Shown here piece by piece: positions 45,800-55,790 of a stretch of DNA of 64,000 nucleotides. The position numbers were made by a program, and so were the translations under genes. The DNA is from Marinobacter persicus. Its GTDB lineage: Bacteria > Pseudomonadota > Gammaproteobacteria > Pseudomonadales > Oleiphilaceae. Positions within the stretch are counted from its first letter, which is position 1, and every line of letters begins with the position of its first letter. Below the pieces are notes generated by a model that searched no databases, had not been told where the DNA came from, and was given only the letters and a program-made list of their open reading frames with translations. The stretch is taken from the NCBI RefSeq assembly GCF_900114155.1, contig NZ_FOSC01000012.1, forward strand, positions 96,286 through 160,285. The letters run 5' to 3'.

Positions 45800-47241
45800 A
45801 AATTTGCCCTCGGGCCCTTCAGTGGCTGTTGTTGTTCGACCTGTTGCAGCCAGGTGTCAATCTGCCCGTGAATCGGATGCCCGGCGCAGCGCTTTTTGAT
45901 GAACAGCAAAAACGCTCTGGCCTTGTCCCACTGCTGCAGACCGTTGGCCAGTATCCGGGCCGCCAGCAGGTAGGCGGGGGCCAACTGGTCGCTGTCCGGG
46001 AAGCGCTTGTGGAAGTCCCTGAGCAATCGCAGAGCTGAACGGTAGTGGCCGGCGTGGTAGAGCGTTTCGGCCGCCCGGACAGACAGTGCCGGGTCGTCCA
46101 GCTGGAAATTCTCCTGCACCTTCACTAAGCGACCCAGTAATGTTTGCATTTCCGCGCCATCGTGCTGATCGCAGAGCCAGGCGAAAAGCCTCGGGTGGTA
46201 TCGGCAGAGTGTGGCTGTGTCGTTACGGGCGGTCAGCAATTTGTAGAGCTGGCTCAACCGTTTCGGGTTGTTGTGGTCGTTTTTCAGGGCACTTTCCAGT
46301 AATGCCTGCGCCCGTTCGTAATGGCCGTCTTTCAGGTTCATGTCCAGGTCGGCATCGAAGCGGGTACTTCGGTCGCGCTGGCGGTTGTCGGAGTTGTTTT
46401 CGTCGTCATCCTGGATATCCGAGGCAAAACCCAGCTCTTCCTGGTACTGGAATAACAGGTATCCCAGCATGTGGAACAGTATGAGGGTGAAGGTACTATT
46501 CAGGAAACCGCTCAGCGGTTGTGCGGCCCAGCGAGGGAAATGAGTCATCGCAAAGTCCTGGGCGGCACCCGAGGCGACCGTTAACAGGATCAGGTAGCCG
46601 TACAGCAGAAAGTACGGGCTGCCGATGCGGGCCATCAACACCGCCAGGTTCACCGGATTGACCGCCGCCCCCACCGAGCGCTCCATGGCCAGTACCATGA
46701 TGCTGGCCGGCAGGGCCAGCACCGCAAAAGCCAGCACCAGTAGCATCAGTATCGGGCCGCCGAGCATGGCGGCCGTCACCACCAGGGCGCCCATCAGAAC
46801 AAATACCAGCAATTGCAGGATGACAATGTTGAAACCGCTGCCGGTGAAGGCGGTGGCCAGGGGCGGTGGTTTCAGATGCCCCTCGGCGGTGTGGTTGATC
46901 ACCGCATAGGTATATTTGAACAGCGCCAGCGCCAGCACCAGCCAGACCAAGGCGCCCAGCAGATTGGCTGGCGCCAGCACCGGCACCAGGGTGCAGATGG
47001 CAATGACCACCAGCGGATCGGTGTGAAAGGGATAACGGAAAAACGCGCCGATCCGGTGCCAGAACGGCACCACCTCCGTGGCCGCGCCCAGGTAACGCAT
47101 GGCCTGGCTGCAATGGGGACACAGTGCCTGGCGGCTGCGGGTGTCGGCATCGGGCATGCAGCGGGCACAGTAATAATACTGGCACTGGCCGCAGTGCCAT
47201 TTGGCGGGTTCACCGGGGTGGTAATGGCAATCGTGTTTCAC
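45784..47241 (-). CDS. Zinc-finger / multi-helix membrane / helical-repeat protein of unknown function
   Basis: 485 residues in three parts. Residues 1-50 hold a B-box/ribbon-like Cys-His cluster (CHYHPGEPAKWHCGQCQYYY; CARCM; CPHCSQAM). Residues ~60-275 have about six membrane helices (VVIAICTLVPVLAPANLLGA and others). Residues ~300-470 have TPR-like repeats (GHYERAQALLESAL; GHYRSALRLLRDFHKRFPD). No enzyme motif is seen. The soluble repeat tail resembles that of the convergent rhomboid gene in kind, so the two may work together; this is inference from position and architecture. Confidence 0.85.
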   Translation of the reverse strand: MKHDCHYHPGEPAKWHCGQCQYYYCARCMPDADTRSRQALCPHCSQAMRYLGAATEVVPFWHRIGAFFRYPFHTDPLVVIAICTLVPVLAPANLLGALVWLVLALALFKYTYAVINHTAEGHLKPPPLATAFTGSGFNIVILQLLVFVLMGALVVTAAMLGGPILMLLVLAFAVLALPASIMVLAMERSVGAAVNPVNLAVLMARIGSPYFLLYGYLILLTVASGAAQDFAMTHFPRWAAQPLSGFLNSTFTLILFHMLGYLLFQYQEELGFASDIQDDDENNSDNRQRDRSTRFDADLDMNLKDGHYERAQALLESALKNDHNNPKRLSQLYKLLTARNDTATLCRYHPRLFAWLCDQHDGAEMQTLLGRLVKVQENFQLDDPALSVRAAETLYHAGHYRSALRLLRDFHKRFPDSDQLAPAYLLAARILANGLQQWDKARAFLLFIKKRCAGHPIHGQIDTWLQQVEQQQPLKGPRANFQAGE

Positions 47242-47494
47242 GGTGATTCGGCTTCGTTCCCTGACAAGTGTCAGCTGAATGATGGCAGAAGCCGGCGTGG
47301 TGAACCACCCGGTGCTTCAGTTTTGCGTGAGCCGGCAGGAATCAATGATGTTTAGAGCGTGACTGATCTGCCCACGCAAATTGACGTATATCAACGGTGT
47401 GGGCTCGGAAAGAACCTATCGTGAGCCAGCGTTTCTGGCCGTCAATATATCTATTAAGTCCGTTTGCTGCCTAACTCAGGTGGATTATTAGCGC
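47242..47494. promoter_or_regulatory. Regulatory region upstream of SCO1-MCP with FNR/ANR box
   Basis: The box TTGACGTATATCAA at 47381-47394 matches TTGAT-N4-ATCAA at nine of ten positions. A -10-like TATCGT lies at 47417-47422, giving a start near 47429 and a box centre at -41.5. The rest of the gap carries no gene that I can see; the left part should hold the promoter of the divergent zinc-finger membrane protein. Confidence 0.6.
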
Positions 47495-48064
47495 ATGAAA
47501 CAATCTCACGCACGGGCCGGGCTTTTTGTCCTCCTGTTCGGCTTGCTGCTTTCCCTGCCCCTGCTGGGGCACATCACCAAAGACAGCGGTTACTACGGCT
47601 TCAAGACCGATTTGCCGGTGCCCGGGTTGCCTGGCTACCAGGCCGGAGACGAGCAGCTTCGGCTGGTGTTTTTTGGTTACCAGAACTGCGGCACCGTGTG
47701 CCCGCTGCAGCTGACCAATCTGCTGGACTTGCACCAGCGCCTGGAAAGTGACGCGGTGCGTTTTGTGTTTGTCACCCTCGACCCGGAGCGGGACAGCCAG
47801 CAGTCACTGGATGCCACCATGGCGGCCCTGGGCGAAAACTTCCGCGCCGTGCGGCCTGCCACGCAAGCACAAGCCCAGCGCCTGGCTATGGGCTTTTCCG
47901 AATACGCCGGCAAGACCGGTGCGGGCGAGAATTACGACTTTGACCACAGCGCCCGCATCTATGCGGTCACTCCCGACAACCGCCGTCACCTGCTGTACGC
48001 CTCGCCGGAGCTGGACCTTGACCGGGTGCAGGCGGATATACAGAAACTTCTTGGCCAATCCTGA
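47495..48064 (+). CDS. SCO1/SenC family copper-binding thioredoxin-like protein
   Basis: 189-residue membrane-anchored periplasmic protein. An N-terminal helix (GLFVLLFGLLLSLPLLG) anchors a thioredoxin fold with the copper-binding CGTVCPLQLTNLL (CxxxC) and the distal His in YDFDHSARIYAV. SCO proteins deliver copper to the CuA centre of cytochrome oxidase or act in thiol redox control. No oxidase subunits are adjacent; instead an integral-membrane chemoreceptor follows after nine bases. Its promoter has a candidate ANR box. Confidence 0.9.
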   Translation: MKQSHARAGLFVLLFGLLLSLPLLGHITKDSGYYGFKTDLPVPGLPGYQAGDEQLRLVFFGYQNCGTVCPLQLTNLLDLHQRLESDAVRFVFVTLDPERDSQQSLDATMAALGENFRAVRPATQAQAQRLAMGFSEYAGKTGAGENYDFDHSARIYAVTPDNRRHLLYASPELDLDRVQADIQKLLGQS

Positions 48065-48073
48065 GGGTAGCCC

Positions 48074-49603
48074 GTGACCACCACTGTTAACACCGATGAT
48101 CTGACCCGCGAACAGGCGCTGATCACCGACAAACAAATGCTGATCATCCTGCTGGCCCACGTGCCGGTGGTAGGCCTGCTGGTGCCCTGGGGCTACGGCA
48201 CCCATACCTTTGCCATCGTGGCCTCGTTGCTGGTGGGCGTTTTAATGGTGGCTGGTTATTTCACCCTGCGGGGGACCCGTGCCTGCTCGGCGCTGTTTGC
48301 CGCCGGGCTGATGCTGTTCTCTGCCATCATGATCCAGGCCCAGATGGGCCGGATTGAAATGCACTTCCATATTTTCTCTGCCCTGGCGTTGGTGATTATC
48401 TACCGGGACTGGCTGCCGGTGGTGGTGGCCGCTGGCGTGATCGCCGTGCACCATCTGCTGCTGACTGGCCTGCAGCTGGCGGAAGCGCAGGTGGGCGGCA
48501 TGCCGGTGATGATCTACAACTATGGCTGTAGCTGGGGCATCGCCTTCTTGCACGCGGCGTTCGTGGTGTTCGAGGCCAGCATTCTGGTGTACTTCGCCAG
48601 GCAAATGGCCGAGGAGCGCCAGCGGGCGTTTGATATGGTCGCCGTGGTGTCCGCCTTTGAGTCTGACAAGGATCTGACCGGCCGGCTGCCGGCGGATGAC
48701 CGGAGCGTGAATGCCAGGTCATTCAACCAGATGATGGAGCAATCCTGCGCACTGATCGAACAATTCCGGGAGCTGTCGGATGATTTGCGCCGAAATGCCG
48801 ATCAACTGGCCGAGGCCAGCCAAACCACCCGCCGGCACGTAACCGACCAGCAACAGCAGGCCGACCAGGTGGCCACCGCCAGTAACCAGATGTCGGCCAG
48901 CATTCAGGAAGTGGCGCAGAACGCCCAGCAGGCTTCCGAGGCCGCGACGGATGCGGCCAGCGCCTCCAATGCCGGCAATCGGGCCATGGACAACGCCCGA
49001 ACCATGACCGACGCGACCAACCAGGCACTGGAGGACAGCGCCCGGATGGTCAGCCAGCTGGCAGAAAAAGTGGAATCCATTGCCGCAGTGACCGGCTCGA
49101 TCAGCGATATCTCCGACCAGACCAACCTGCTGGCCCTGAACGCCGCCATTGAAGCCGCGCGCGCCGGTGAGCATGGCCGGGGCTTTGCGGTGGTAGCGGA
49201 TGAAGTGCGCTCTCTTTCCGGTCGTACCCAGGCGTTCACCGACGACATCCGCAGCACGGTGGAGGAATTGAAAAACCTGTCAGAAGCGACGACGGCCGCC
49301 ATGGAAATGGGCCGCAGCCGCTCGGGCGAGTCCAACCGTGCGATTCAGAGCGCATCGGAGGCGATTGACAGGATTGAGCAGGCCATTGAAGCCGTCAGCA
49401 GCATGAACAGCCAGATTGCCGCGGCCTGCGAGCAACAGGCAGCGACGTCACTGCAGATCAACGAGAACATTCATGCCGTGGCGACCCGCAACACTGAAGT
49501 TTCGGATGAAGCCAGCCGGGTGAGCGGCCTGGCCGACGAGCTGGAAGGTAGCGTCAAACGGGTCGATGAGTTGGTGGGGCAGTATCGGTTGCCGAGGCCT
49601 TAA
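48074..49603 (+). CDS. Chemoreceptor with six-helix, His-rich membrane sensor
   Basis: 509-residue methyl-accepting protein starting at GTG (GAGGG site). The first ~185 residues form about six membrane helices with almost no periplasmic domain and many conserved-looking His: [26 protein letters not shown] and [11 protein letters not shown]. The cytoplasmic signalling hairpin is standard ([18 protein letters not shown]). The His-rich helices suggest metal, haem or redox sensing inside the membrane. Co-transcription with SCO1 and an ANR box hint at respiratory or copper-linked energy taxis. Its last four bases overlap the convergent EAL gene. Confidence 0.9.
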   Translation: MTTTVNTDDLTREQALITDKQMLIILLAHVPVVGLLVPWGYGTHTFAIVASLLVGVLMVAGYFTLRGTRACSALFAAGLMLFSAIMIQAQMGRIEMHFHIFSALALVIIYRDWLPVVVAAGVIAVHHLLLTGLQLAEAQVGGMPVMIYNYGCSWGIAFLHAAFVVFEASILVYFARQMAEERQRAFDMVAVVSAFESDKDLTGRLPADDRSVNARSFNQMMEQSCALIEQFRELSDDLRRNADQLAEASQTTRRHVTDQQQQADQVATASNQMSASIQEVAQNAQQASEAATDAASASNAGNRAMDNARTMTDATNQALEDSARMVSQLAEKVESIAAVTGSISDISDQTNLLALNAAIEAARAGEHGRGFAVVADEVRSLSGRTQAFTDDIRSTVEELKNLSEATTAAMEMGRSRSGESNRAIQSASEAIDRIEQAIEAVSSMNSQIAAACEQQAATSLQINENIHAVATRNTEVSDEASRVSGLADELEGSVKRVDELVGQYRLPRP

Positions 49604-51417
49604 AGCCGCTGGCCCAACAAGGAAGCAACCAGGCCGGCTTCCAGCGGCCTGGACAACAAAAAGCCCTGCACGCTGTCGCAGCCCAGCTTGCGCAGCTCCG
49701 CCAACTGATCTTCGGTTTCAATACCCTCCGCGACCACAGACAACCGCAGGCTCTTGGCCAGGCTGATGATAGCGGTGGTCACCATCTCGCCGGTACTGCG
49801 GGTACCGATTTCATGCACGAAGCTGCGGTCCACTTTCAGAGCATCCAGTGGCAGGCGGTGCAGCTGGCTGAGCGAGGAATAGCCGGTGCCGAAGTCATCA
49901 ATGTGCACCGACAGTCCCAGCGCCTTGGCCTCCCGAATGTGTTCGGCAGCCAGTTCCACATTGTCGATCAGGCTGCCTTCGGTAATCTCCAGGATCAATG
50001 CGCTGGCCGGCATGCCGGTGTGGTCGAGTAACGCCCGCAGCCATTGCAGGAAATTGGGGCGAAGCAGGTCATCGGCGCTCAGGTTCACCGCCACGGTCAC
50101 GCCTTCGGCCACCCCCTGCTGCCTCCATTCGCTGTATTGATGACAAACCGCCGCCAGAACCCAGTCAGTCAGATCCCGGATGATGTCGGTGTTTTCGGCA
50201 ATCGGAATGAACTCCGCCGGGGAGATTTCCCCCAGCTCGGCATCGTGCCAGCGTACAAGAGCTTCCAGCCCGGATACCTGGCCACTGGCCAGATCGAACT
50301 TGGGCTGATAGTTCATCCGCAATCGATTATTGGCGATGGCCTCGCGCAGGCGGTTTTCCACCATGACCGAGCGTTGCAGCTGAGCTTCTTCCTTTGAGTC
50401 ATAAAAGCTGACGGCACGGGTGGAGCGGGCCATTTTACCGGGCCGGGCCAGTTCAGCCTTGATCAGTAGCTGATCCACTGCCTGCCCGTTGTCCGGGTAC
50501 ATGCTCACGCCTACCGTCGGATACAGGCGCCGGTTGTCCAGTGCCAGTGGTTCCGCGAATGCTTTTTGCAAGGCTCTGGCACCCACGTATCGCATATGTT
50601 TTCTGCTGGCGGTGCGGGTAGCCGGTTGGTTGTCCAGCACGTACAACGCGGCGTAACGGCCGTGCCCCAAAGTCGCGACATGGTCAGCGGTTTCAAACAG
50701 CAGGGCCACCCGGTGGGCCAGCTCCTTGTCCAGTAGCAATTGCTGATCGGAAGGCAATTCCAGCATCGATAAGTCGTATTCGTTAATGCCCATTACCACC
50801 ATGGCGGCGGACGATACATGGGCAAGCGTGCGCTCGCAGCGCTCGGCAAACAGCCGTTCGCCGGGCAAACCGTCGTGCTGGTACAGAATCTGTTCAAACA
50901 GGGACTGCCGCCAGACCTGCAACCGATAGCCCTCGTTCAGTTCCCGCTCCACCATGGCGGCAATCTGCTGCAACACGGCCACCTGCTGGTTGCTGAACTG
51001 CCGGGGCACATAGTCAAGAATGCACAGGGTGCCAAGTGGATGGCCGTTCAGGCTACGCAGCACCGCACCAGCGTAAAACTTCAGTTTCGGGTCTTCGGTG
51101 ACCAGAGGATTGTCCCGAAACCGCTCATCCTCGCTGAGGTTCGGGATAACCAGATGAGACGCCTCCCGCACCGTGTGTTCACAAATGGCGATGCTGCGCG
51201 GTGTTTCATTGACCGCCAGCCCCTGGTTGGATTTGAACCACTGACGCTCGCGATCCAGCAGGCTGACCAGCGCCACCGGGGTGCCAAAAATGGATTTGGC
51301 CAGCCGGGTTATGCGGTCGAACCGTTCCTCGGGCGGTGTGTCCAGAACATCCAGCGCATAGAGATCTTCCAGGCGACGGGTTTCCTGTTCGTTCAGCAAT
51401 AGATCGCGGTGTGGCAC
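49600..51417 (-). CDS. GAF - degenerate GGDEF - EAL c-di-GMP phosphodiesterase
   Basis: 605-residue soluble signalling protein. The N-terminal GAF domain ([36 protein letters not shown]) is followed by a GGDEF-like domain whose active site is lost ([11 protein letters not shown] in place of GGDEF). The C-terminal EAL domain is intact: [42 protein letters not shown] and DRSFVHEIG. It should hydrolyse c-di-GMP, with the dead cyclase domain as regulator. It is divergent from the Aer-like receptor gene. Confidence 0.92.
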   Translation of the reverse strand: MPHRDLLLNEQETRRLEDLYALDVLDTPPEERFDRITRLAKSIFGTPVALVSLLDRERQWFKSNQGLAVNETPRSIAICEHTVREASHLVIPNLSEDERFRDNPLVTEDPKLKFYAGAVLRSLNGHPLGTLCILDYVPRQFSNQQVAVLQQIAAMVERELNEGYRLQVWRQSLFEQILYQHDGLPGERLFAERCERTLAHVSSAAMVVMGINEYDLSMLELPSDQQLLLDKELAHRVALLFETADHVATLGHGRYAALYVLDNQPATRTASRKHMRYVGARALQKAFAEPLALDNRRLYPTVGVSMYPDNGQAVDQLLIKAELARPGKMARSTRAVSFYDSKEEAQLQRSVMVENRLREAIANNRLRMNYQPKFDLASGQVSGLEALVRWHDAELGEISPAEFIPIAENTDIIRDLTDWVLAAVCHQYSEWRQQGVAEGVTVAVNLSADDLLRPNFLQWLRALLDHTGMPASALILEITEGSLIDNVELAAEHIREAKALGLSVHIDDFGTGYSSLSQLHRLPLDALKVDRSFVHEIGTRSTGEMVTTAIISLAKSLRLSVVAEGIETEDQLAELRKLGCDSVQGFLLSRPLEAGLVASLLGQRL

Positions 51418-51712
51418 GAGCTTATTCCTTAGAAAAATAGTGCCTTTGTTTACGACAGATACGGCCAGAAGGATTATCAGAGGGGGTTAAAAAAGAGCGT
51501 TCCCGGGGCAGGTTTGGTCAATCAGGCCTTGTTTTGCACTGTTTTGGTGCGCGTTATGTGTACAAAAACAATACAAAGTTGTTTTTTGACCTGGGTCAAT
51601 CGCCAGTGCGCGCGCCTGTCGTTAATGTGTCCATCCATGCCGATGTCTGTCTTGAAACAATATTGTCATATCAACCAATAAAATATCCGGGATACCTGTT
51701 CAGGAGCACGGA
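51418..51712. promoter_or_regulatory. Divergent regulatory region (EAL gene / Aer-like receptor) with FNR/ANR box
   Basis: The dyad TTGACCTGGGTCAA at 51586-51599 matches the FNR consensus at eight of ten positions and is itself a perfect inverted repeat in its TTGAC/GTCAA arms. A -10-like GTTAAT at 51621-51626 predicts a start near 51633, so the box centre is at about -41. No other gene is seen in this 295-base gap. Confidence 0.55.
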
Positions 51713-53311
51713 GTGCGCATAAACGAACCCGTTACACAACGCGAAGTGCCGGTTGAACCTGGCGCTAATATTCTTTCGACCACCAATCCAAAGGGGCAGA
51801 TCACTCATGTTAATGACGAGTTTCTGGAGATCTGCGGTTACACCCGCGAAGAGTTGATTGGCCAACCCCACAACATCATCCGCCACCCGGACATGCCCCG
51901 GGCCGCCTATGAACAGATGTGGCAACAGTTAAAAGCCGGTGAGCCCTGGCTGGGTGCGGTGAAGAACCGCTGCAAAAACGGTGATCACTACTGGGTACGT
52001 GCCTACGCCATTCCCATCACCAACTCACAGGGTGAGTTGATAGAACTGCAGTCCATCCGTACCCGTCTGGAGCCGAAAGCCAAAGACAGGGCGGAGAAGC
52101 TGTACGCCAAATTGCGGGAGAGTCAGCCGAAAAAAGGCCCGGTGGAACCGGCCCGCCTGCCCCGGACCCTGCCACTGACGGCCCGCTTGATGATTGCCCT
52201 GGCACTGGTGTTTACCGCCAGTTCCATTGCCCACGGCGCCACGGAATCCGTGGGAGCGTCGGTGGCCATCTGGTTGCTGTCGCTGGCTGCCGGCGGTGGC
52301 GCCATCTACAAACTGCTGGCGCCTTTCCGCAAATGCGTGCGTCGGGCACGGGCGATTGTCGATGACACCGTGGCCGAGCGCATTCTGGTGAACGGCAACG
52401 GCGATGTCGCCAGTCTGGACCTGGTGATCACCGAGCAGGCGGCGGAGCTGGATTCGGTGGTCAAGCGCATGGACGATCTGATCAATGAATTGAAACTGGA
52501 TGTGACCAAAACCACCCGGCGCAGTAGCGATGCCAGCGAGGCCGTGAAAGAGCAATCCTCCGCCACCGATACCATTGCCTCGGCCAGCGAAGAGATGTCC
52601 GTGACCTCCAGTGAAGTGGCCAGCAATGCCACGGACATGCTGGAGCAGGTGCGCATGGCTCATGACGGCGTGTCCCGGGGCCAGTCGATCACCCATGAAA
52701 CCCGCAGCAGCATGGACTCGCTGTCGACCGAGCTGGCCGAAGCCTCAAAACGGGTGGGTGAATTGACCGAAGCCAGCAAGGGCGTGACCGACGCGCTGAA
52801 CACCATCGGCGAAATTACTGAACAGACCAACCTGCTGGCGCTCAATGCCTCGATTGAAGCGGCCCGGGCCGGCGAAGCCGGGCGAGGGTTTGCCGTGGTG
52901 GCGGATGAGGTGCGCAGCCTGGCCTTGCGTACCCAGAGCACCACCGAGCAGATCACCAGCACCCTGAGCCGGTTCCGGCAAGTGGTGGATAACGCCACCG
53001 CCTCCATGGACCGGTGCGATAGCTACGCCCGCAAAACCGTGGAAGACGCAGCGGCCTCAGAAGAAACCCTGGAAGAGCTGGTCGGTTACATTGACCAGAT
53101 TTCCTCGGCCTGCGACAGCGTGTCGTCCGCCGCCGAGCAGCAACACCAGGCCTCCTCGGAAATCTCCAATCGCATCGTCAGCATTAACGACCTGGGCGAC
53201 AGCGCCACCAATCTGATGACCGAAGCCCAGGACTCCATTCACCACCTCGAAGAACAAATCGTGGAAGTCGCCGCTCTGGTGGATCGTCTTAAAGGCCGGA
53301 AGGAAATCTGA
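51713..53311 (+). CDS. Aer-like PAS chemoreceptor for energy/oxygen taxis
   Basis: 532-residue receptor starting at GTG behind AGGAG. An N-terminal PAS domain of the Aer type ([55 protein letters not shown]) should bind FAD. A short membrane hairpin ([17 protein letters not shown] and [16 protein letters not shown]) and HAMP lead to a signalling hairpin ([18 protein letters not shown]). Aer receptors read the redox state of the electron transport chain. An FNR/ANR box upstream agrees with what is reported for Pseudomonas aer. Confidence 0.93.
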   Translation: MRINEPVTQREVPVEPGANILSTTNPKGQITHVNDEFLEICGYTREELIGQPHNIIRHPDMPRAAYEQMWQQLKAGEPWLGAVKNRCKNGDHYWVRAYAIPITNSQGELIELQSIRTRLEPKAKDRAEKLYAKLRESQPKKGPVEPARLPRTLPLTARLMIALALVFTASSIAHGATESVGASVAIWLLSLAAGGGAIYKLLAPFRKCVRRARAIVDDTVAERILVNGNGDVASLDLVITEQAAELDSVVKRMDDLINELKLDVTKTTRRSSDASEAVKEQSSATDTIASASEEMSVTSSEVASNATDMLEQVRMAHDGVSRGQSITHETRSSMDSLSTELAEASKRVGELTEASKGVTDALNTIGEITEQTNLLALNASIEAARAGEAGRGFAVVADEVRSLALRTQSTTEQITSTLSRFRQVVDNATASMDRCDSYARKTVEDAAASEETLEELVGYIDQISSACDSVSSAAEQQHQASSEISNRIVSINDLGDSATNLMTEAQDSIHHLEEQIVEVAALVDRLKGRKEI

Positions 53312-53373
53312 ATGGCTTAATGCCTGGTAAATTGATGCAGATCTTCAAGAATCCGGCCGGTCTGCCGTTACAA

Positions 53374-53387
53374 TTGATAGTTATCAA
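53374..53387 (+). promoter_or_regulatory. Perfect FNR/ANR box upstream of the CZB chemoreceptor
   Basis: TTGATAGTTATCAA matches the consensus TTGAT-N4-ATCAA at all ten positions, 55 bases before the ATG. A TTGACG (53400-53405) lies downstream, but I cannot place a convincing -10. A weaker copy (TTGATGCAGATCTT) lies at 53332-53345, 42 bases upstream. Confidence 0.6.
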
Positions 53388-53442
53388 CCAAGAACTTTTT
53401 TGACGAACCGATCCAGCGCGGCGCGCTGTAACGAGCGGCACT

Positions 53443-54801
53443 ATGTTCCTGACCGAAAATAAAGCCAAACAGATGATTCAGGCGGTCCTAGAGGGCCATA
53501 ACCGGAAAAACACGCCGGACTGGCTCAAGCCCCTGGCCGAGTACCTGGATGAATGGGCAGACGAAGAGCTGGCGGTGGCCAATGGCGCGGTGGATGTGTC
53601 CCGCCATATTTCCGACCTGGGCCAGAACGCCCTGGAATTTGACGAGCGTATTCACAGCCTGGTGGCCAACATCCAGACGCTGTCGGCCGCCATCGAAGAA
53701 ATGTCCGCCAGTGCCTCGGAAGTGGGCAGCCTGGGCCAGGACGTGTTGCACCAGGCCTCCAACGTGAATGATTACACCCAGGAATCCAGTACCGCGCTGG
53801 ATGAAATGGAAGCCCGGCTGGCGGAGGTGGACATTGCGCTGACCCAGGCCAACGAGGAAATGCGTGCGCTGGCCGAGCAGACCAAGCGTATCGAGACGCT
53901 GACCAACACCGTGAACGAGATTTCCGATCAGACCAACCTGCTGGCGCTGAACGCCGCCATCGAGGCGGCCCGGGCCGGGGAGGCCGGGCGCGGCTTTGCG
54001 GTGGTGGCGGATGAGGTGCGTCAGCTGGCTGCCCGCAGTGCCGGCGCGGCGCAGGAAATCAACGGCATCGTCACCGAGATCATCAACGGCTCGGAGAGCG
54101 TGCAGGAGCGGCTGGGCAAATCGGTGACGGCGGTTCAGGCCTCCGGCGAAAGCCGTGAGCGGGTGGCGGATGTGATCCACAAGTCCCGGGACTCGGCCAA
54201 TCAGAACTTTGACCAGGCCACCTCTATTGCCTCGGCAGCGGAAGAGCAGAGCCAGGTGGCCCACGACATGGCCGAGCAGGTCAGCTCCAACTCGGAAGAC
54301 TCGGATGCCCTGGCAAGCATCTTCAAGGGGCTGATGGGGGCACTGGCGCCATTGCGGGAAGACACCAACAATATCTTTTCCAACGTGCGGCTGATCACTC
54401 CCTGCCTGGTGCTGGCCAGCGCCAAGCGTGATCACGTGGTGTGGGTGGACAAGCTGATTCGCTTCGCGATCTTTAACGAAGATGCGATTACCGAAGACGA
54501 AGTGAAGGATCACACCCAGTGCCGCCTGGGGCAGTTCCTGGCCAGTGAAAAGGCGAAGGGCCTGCACCAGCTGAAAAATTCAGACCGGCTGATCAACGAG
54601 GTGCACCCGAAGGTACACAAAGTTGGCCGGGAGTTGTTCAAACTGGCCCAGGATTTCCATAACAAGCGCATTGATCCAGAGCGTTACACCGCCCAGTCCC
54701 ATGAGCTGGTGGATACCCTGAAAGCCTCGTCTTCAGAGGTGATTGATCTTCTGGATGCTCTGATGCGGGAGGTGGAAGATCACCCCGACATGGCCTGTTA
54801 G
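53443..54801 (+). CDS. Soluble chemoreceptor with C-terminal CZB zinc-binding domain
   Basis: 452-residue cytoplasmic receptor with no membrane helix. The signalling hairpin ([18 protein letters not shown]) starts early, and the C-terminal ~120 residues are a CZB domain with the signature [12 protein letters not shown] (HxxxCxLG), then conserved His in [14 protein letters not shown] domains bind zinc through His and Cys and have been linked to sensing of hypochlorite or zinc. It overlaps the convergent HD-GYP gene by four bases. A perfect FNR box is upstream. Confidence 0.93.
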   Translation: MFLTENKAKQMIQAVLEGHNRKNTPDWLKPLAEYLDEWADEELAVANGAVDVSRHISDLGQNALEFDERIHSLVANIQTLSAAIEEMSASASEVGSLGQDVLHQASNVNDYTQESSTALDEMEARLAEVDIALTQANEEMRALAEQTKRIETLTNTVNEISDQTNLLALNAAIEAARAGEAGRGFAVVADEVRQLAARSAGAAQEINGIVTEIINGSESVQERLGKSVTAVQASGESRERVADVIHKSRDSANQNFDQATSIASAAEEQSQVAHDMAEQVSSNSEDSDALASIFKGLMGALAPLREDTNNIFSNVRLITPCLVLASAKRDHVVWVDKLIRFAIFNEDAITEDEVKDHTQCRLGQFLASEKAKGLHQLKNSDRLINEVHPKVHKVGRELFKLAQDFHNKRIDPERYTAQSHELVDTLKASSSEVIDLLDALMREVEDHPDMAC

Positions 54802-55790
54802 GCAGACGTTTCCGGCCAGCGGTTTTTGACCTCCAGAATCGCCGGCAGGCAGGCAAAGAATGCCTCCACCAGATCCGGGTCAAAGTGCTGGCCACTTTGT
54901 TCCCGAATCAGATCGCAGGCCTGGTCCACGGACCAGGCTTTTTTGTAGGGGCGTTCGCTGGTCAGTGCATCAAACACATCCGCCAGCGCCACAATGCGCG
55001 CTGATACCGGAATGTCCTCGCCTTTCAGGCCTCGCGGGTAACCGCTGCCGTCCCACTTTTCGTGGTGGTTTTGTGCCACTTCCCGGGCCATGGCCAACAG
55101 CTCAGAACCGTCTTCACCGATAATCTGCGCGCCAATTTCTGCATGTTGCTGCATGATCGCCCATTCGTCCGGATCAAGCTTGCCGGGCTTGCGTAACACC
55201 GAGTCAGGGATGCCGATTTTCCCCACGTCGTGCATGGGTGCGGCGTGCAACAGGGTTTCGGCCCAGGCTTCTCCCATTCCTGCCTCGAGGGCGATAAGCT
55301 GCGAGTAGTGGCTCATGCGGATTACGTGCAGGCCGGTTTCGTTATCCTTGTATTCCGCCGCCCGGCCCAGGCGCTGCACCACCGCCAGGCGGGTGGCGGT
55401 AAGCTCTTCCACCCGCACCAGCGACAGGTGGTTACGCACCCGGGCCCGGACAATGGCCGCGTTTACCGGTTTGGTCAGGTAATCCACCGCACCCAGCTCC
55501 AGCCCGTGGGCTTCGTCGTCGGCATCCGACAGGGCGGTGACGAAAATTACCGGAATACCGCGGGTGGCCTCTTGTTGCTGCAAGGCCTCGCACACTTCAT
55601 AGCCGGATTTGCCCGGCATCATGACATCGAGCAGGATCAGGTCGGGTTTTTCGTTGTGGGCCAGTTCCAGGGCCCGGTCGCCGTCCTTGGCGAACAGCAG
55701 GCGGTAGTCGTCCGCCAGAATGTTGCGCAGCACCTGAAGATTGGCGGGCTCGTCGTCGACCAGCAGCAGGGTTTTGGTGTCGGTCAGCAT
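54798..55790 (-). CDS. HD-GYP response regulator (c-di-GMP phosphodiesterase)
   Basis: 330-residue protein. The N-terminal receiver has phosphoacceptor Asp in [16 protein letters not shown]. The HD-GYP domain has HD in [16 protein letters not shown], HxxxxxHH in [17 protein letters not shown] (the GYP motif), and the HD-GYP-type [14 protein letters not shown]. It should degrade c-di-GMP when phosphorylated. It overlaps the preceding hybrid kinase gene by seven bases, so that kinase is its likely phosphodonor. Confidence 0.94.
   Translation of the reverse strand: MLTDTKTLLLVDDEPANLQVLRNILADDYRLLFAKDGDRALELAHNEKPDLILLDVMMPGKSGYEVCEALQQQEATRGIPVIFVTALSDADDEAHGLELGAVDYLTKPVNAAIVRARVRNHLSLVRVEELTATRLAVVQRLGRAAEYKDNETGLHVIRMSHYSQLIALEAGMGEAWAETLLHAAPMHDVGKIGIPDSVLRKPGKLDPDEWAIMQQHAEIGAQIIGEDGSELLAMAREVAQNHHEKWDGSGYPRGLKGEDIPVSARIVALADVFDALTSERPYKKAWSVDQACDLIREQSGQHFDPDLVEAFFACLPAILEVKNRWPETSA

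Noticed and set aside
53488..54567. A 359-codon minus-strand frame opposite the CZB receptor
   Set aside because: Shadow frame with His/Gly/Val bias; the plus-strand receptor has all expected motifs.
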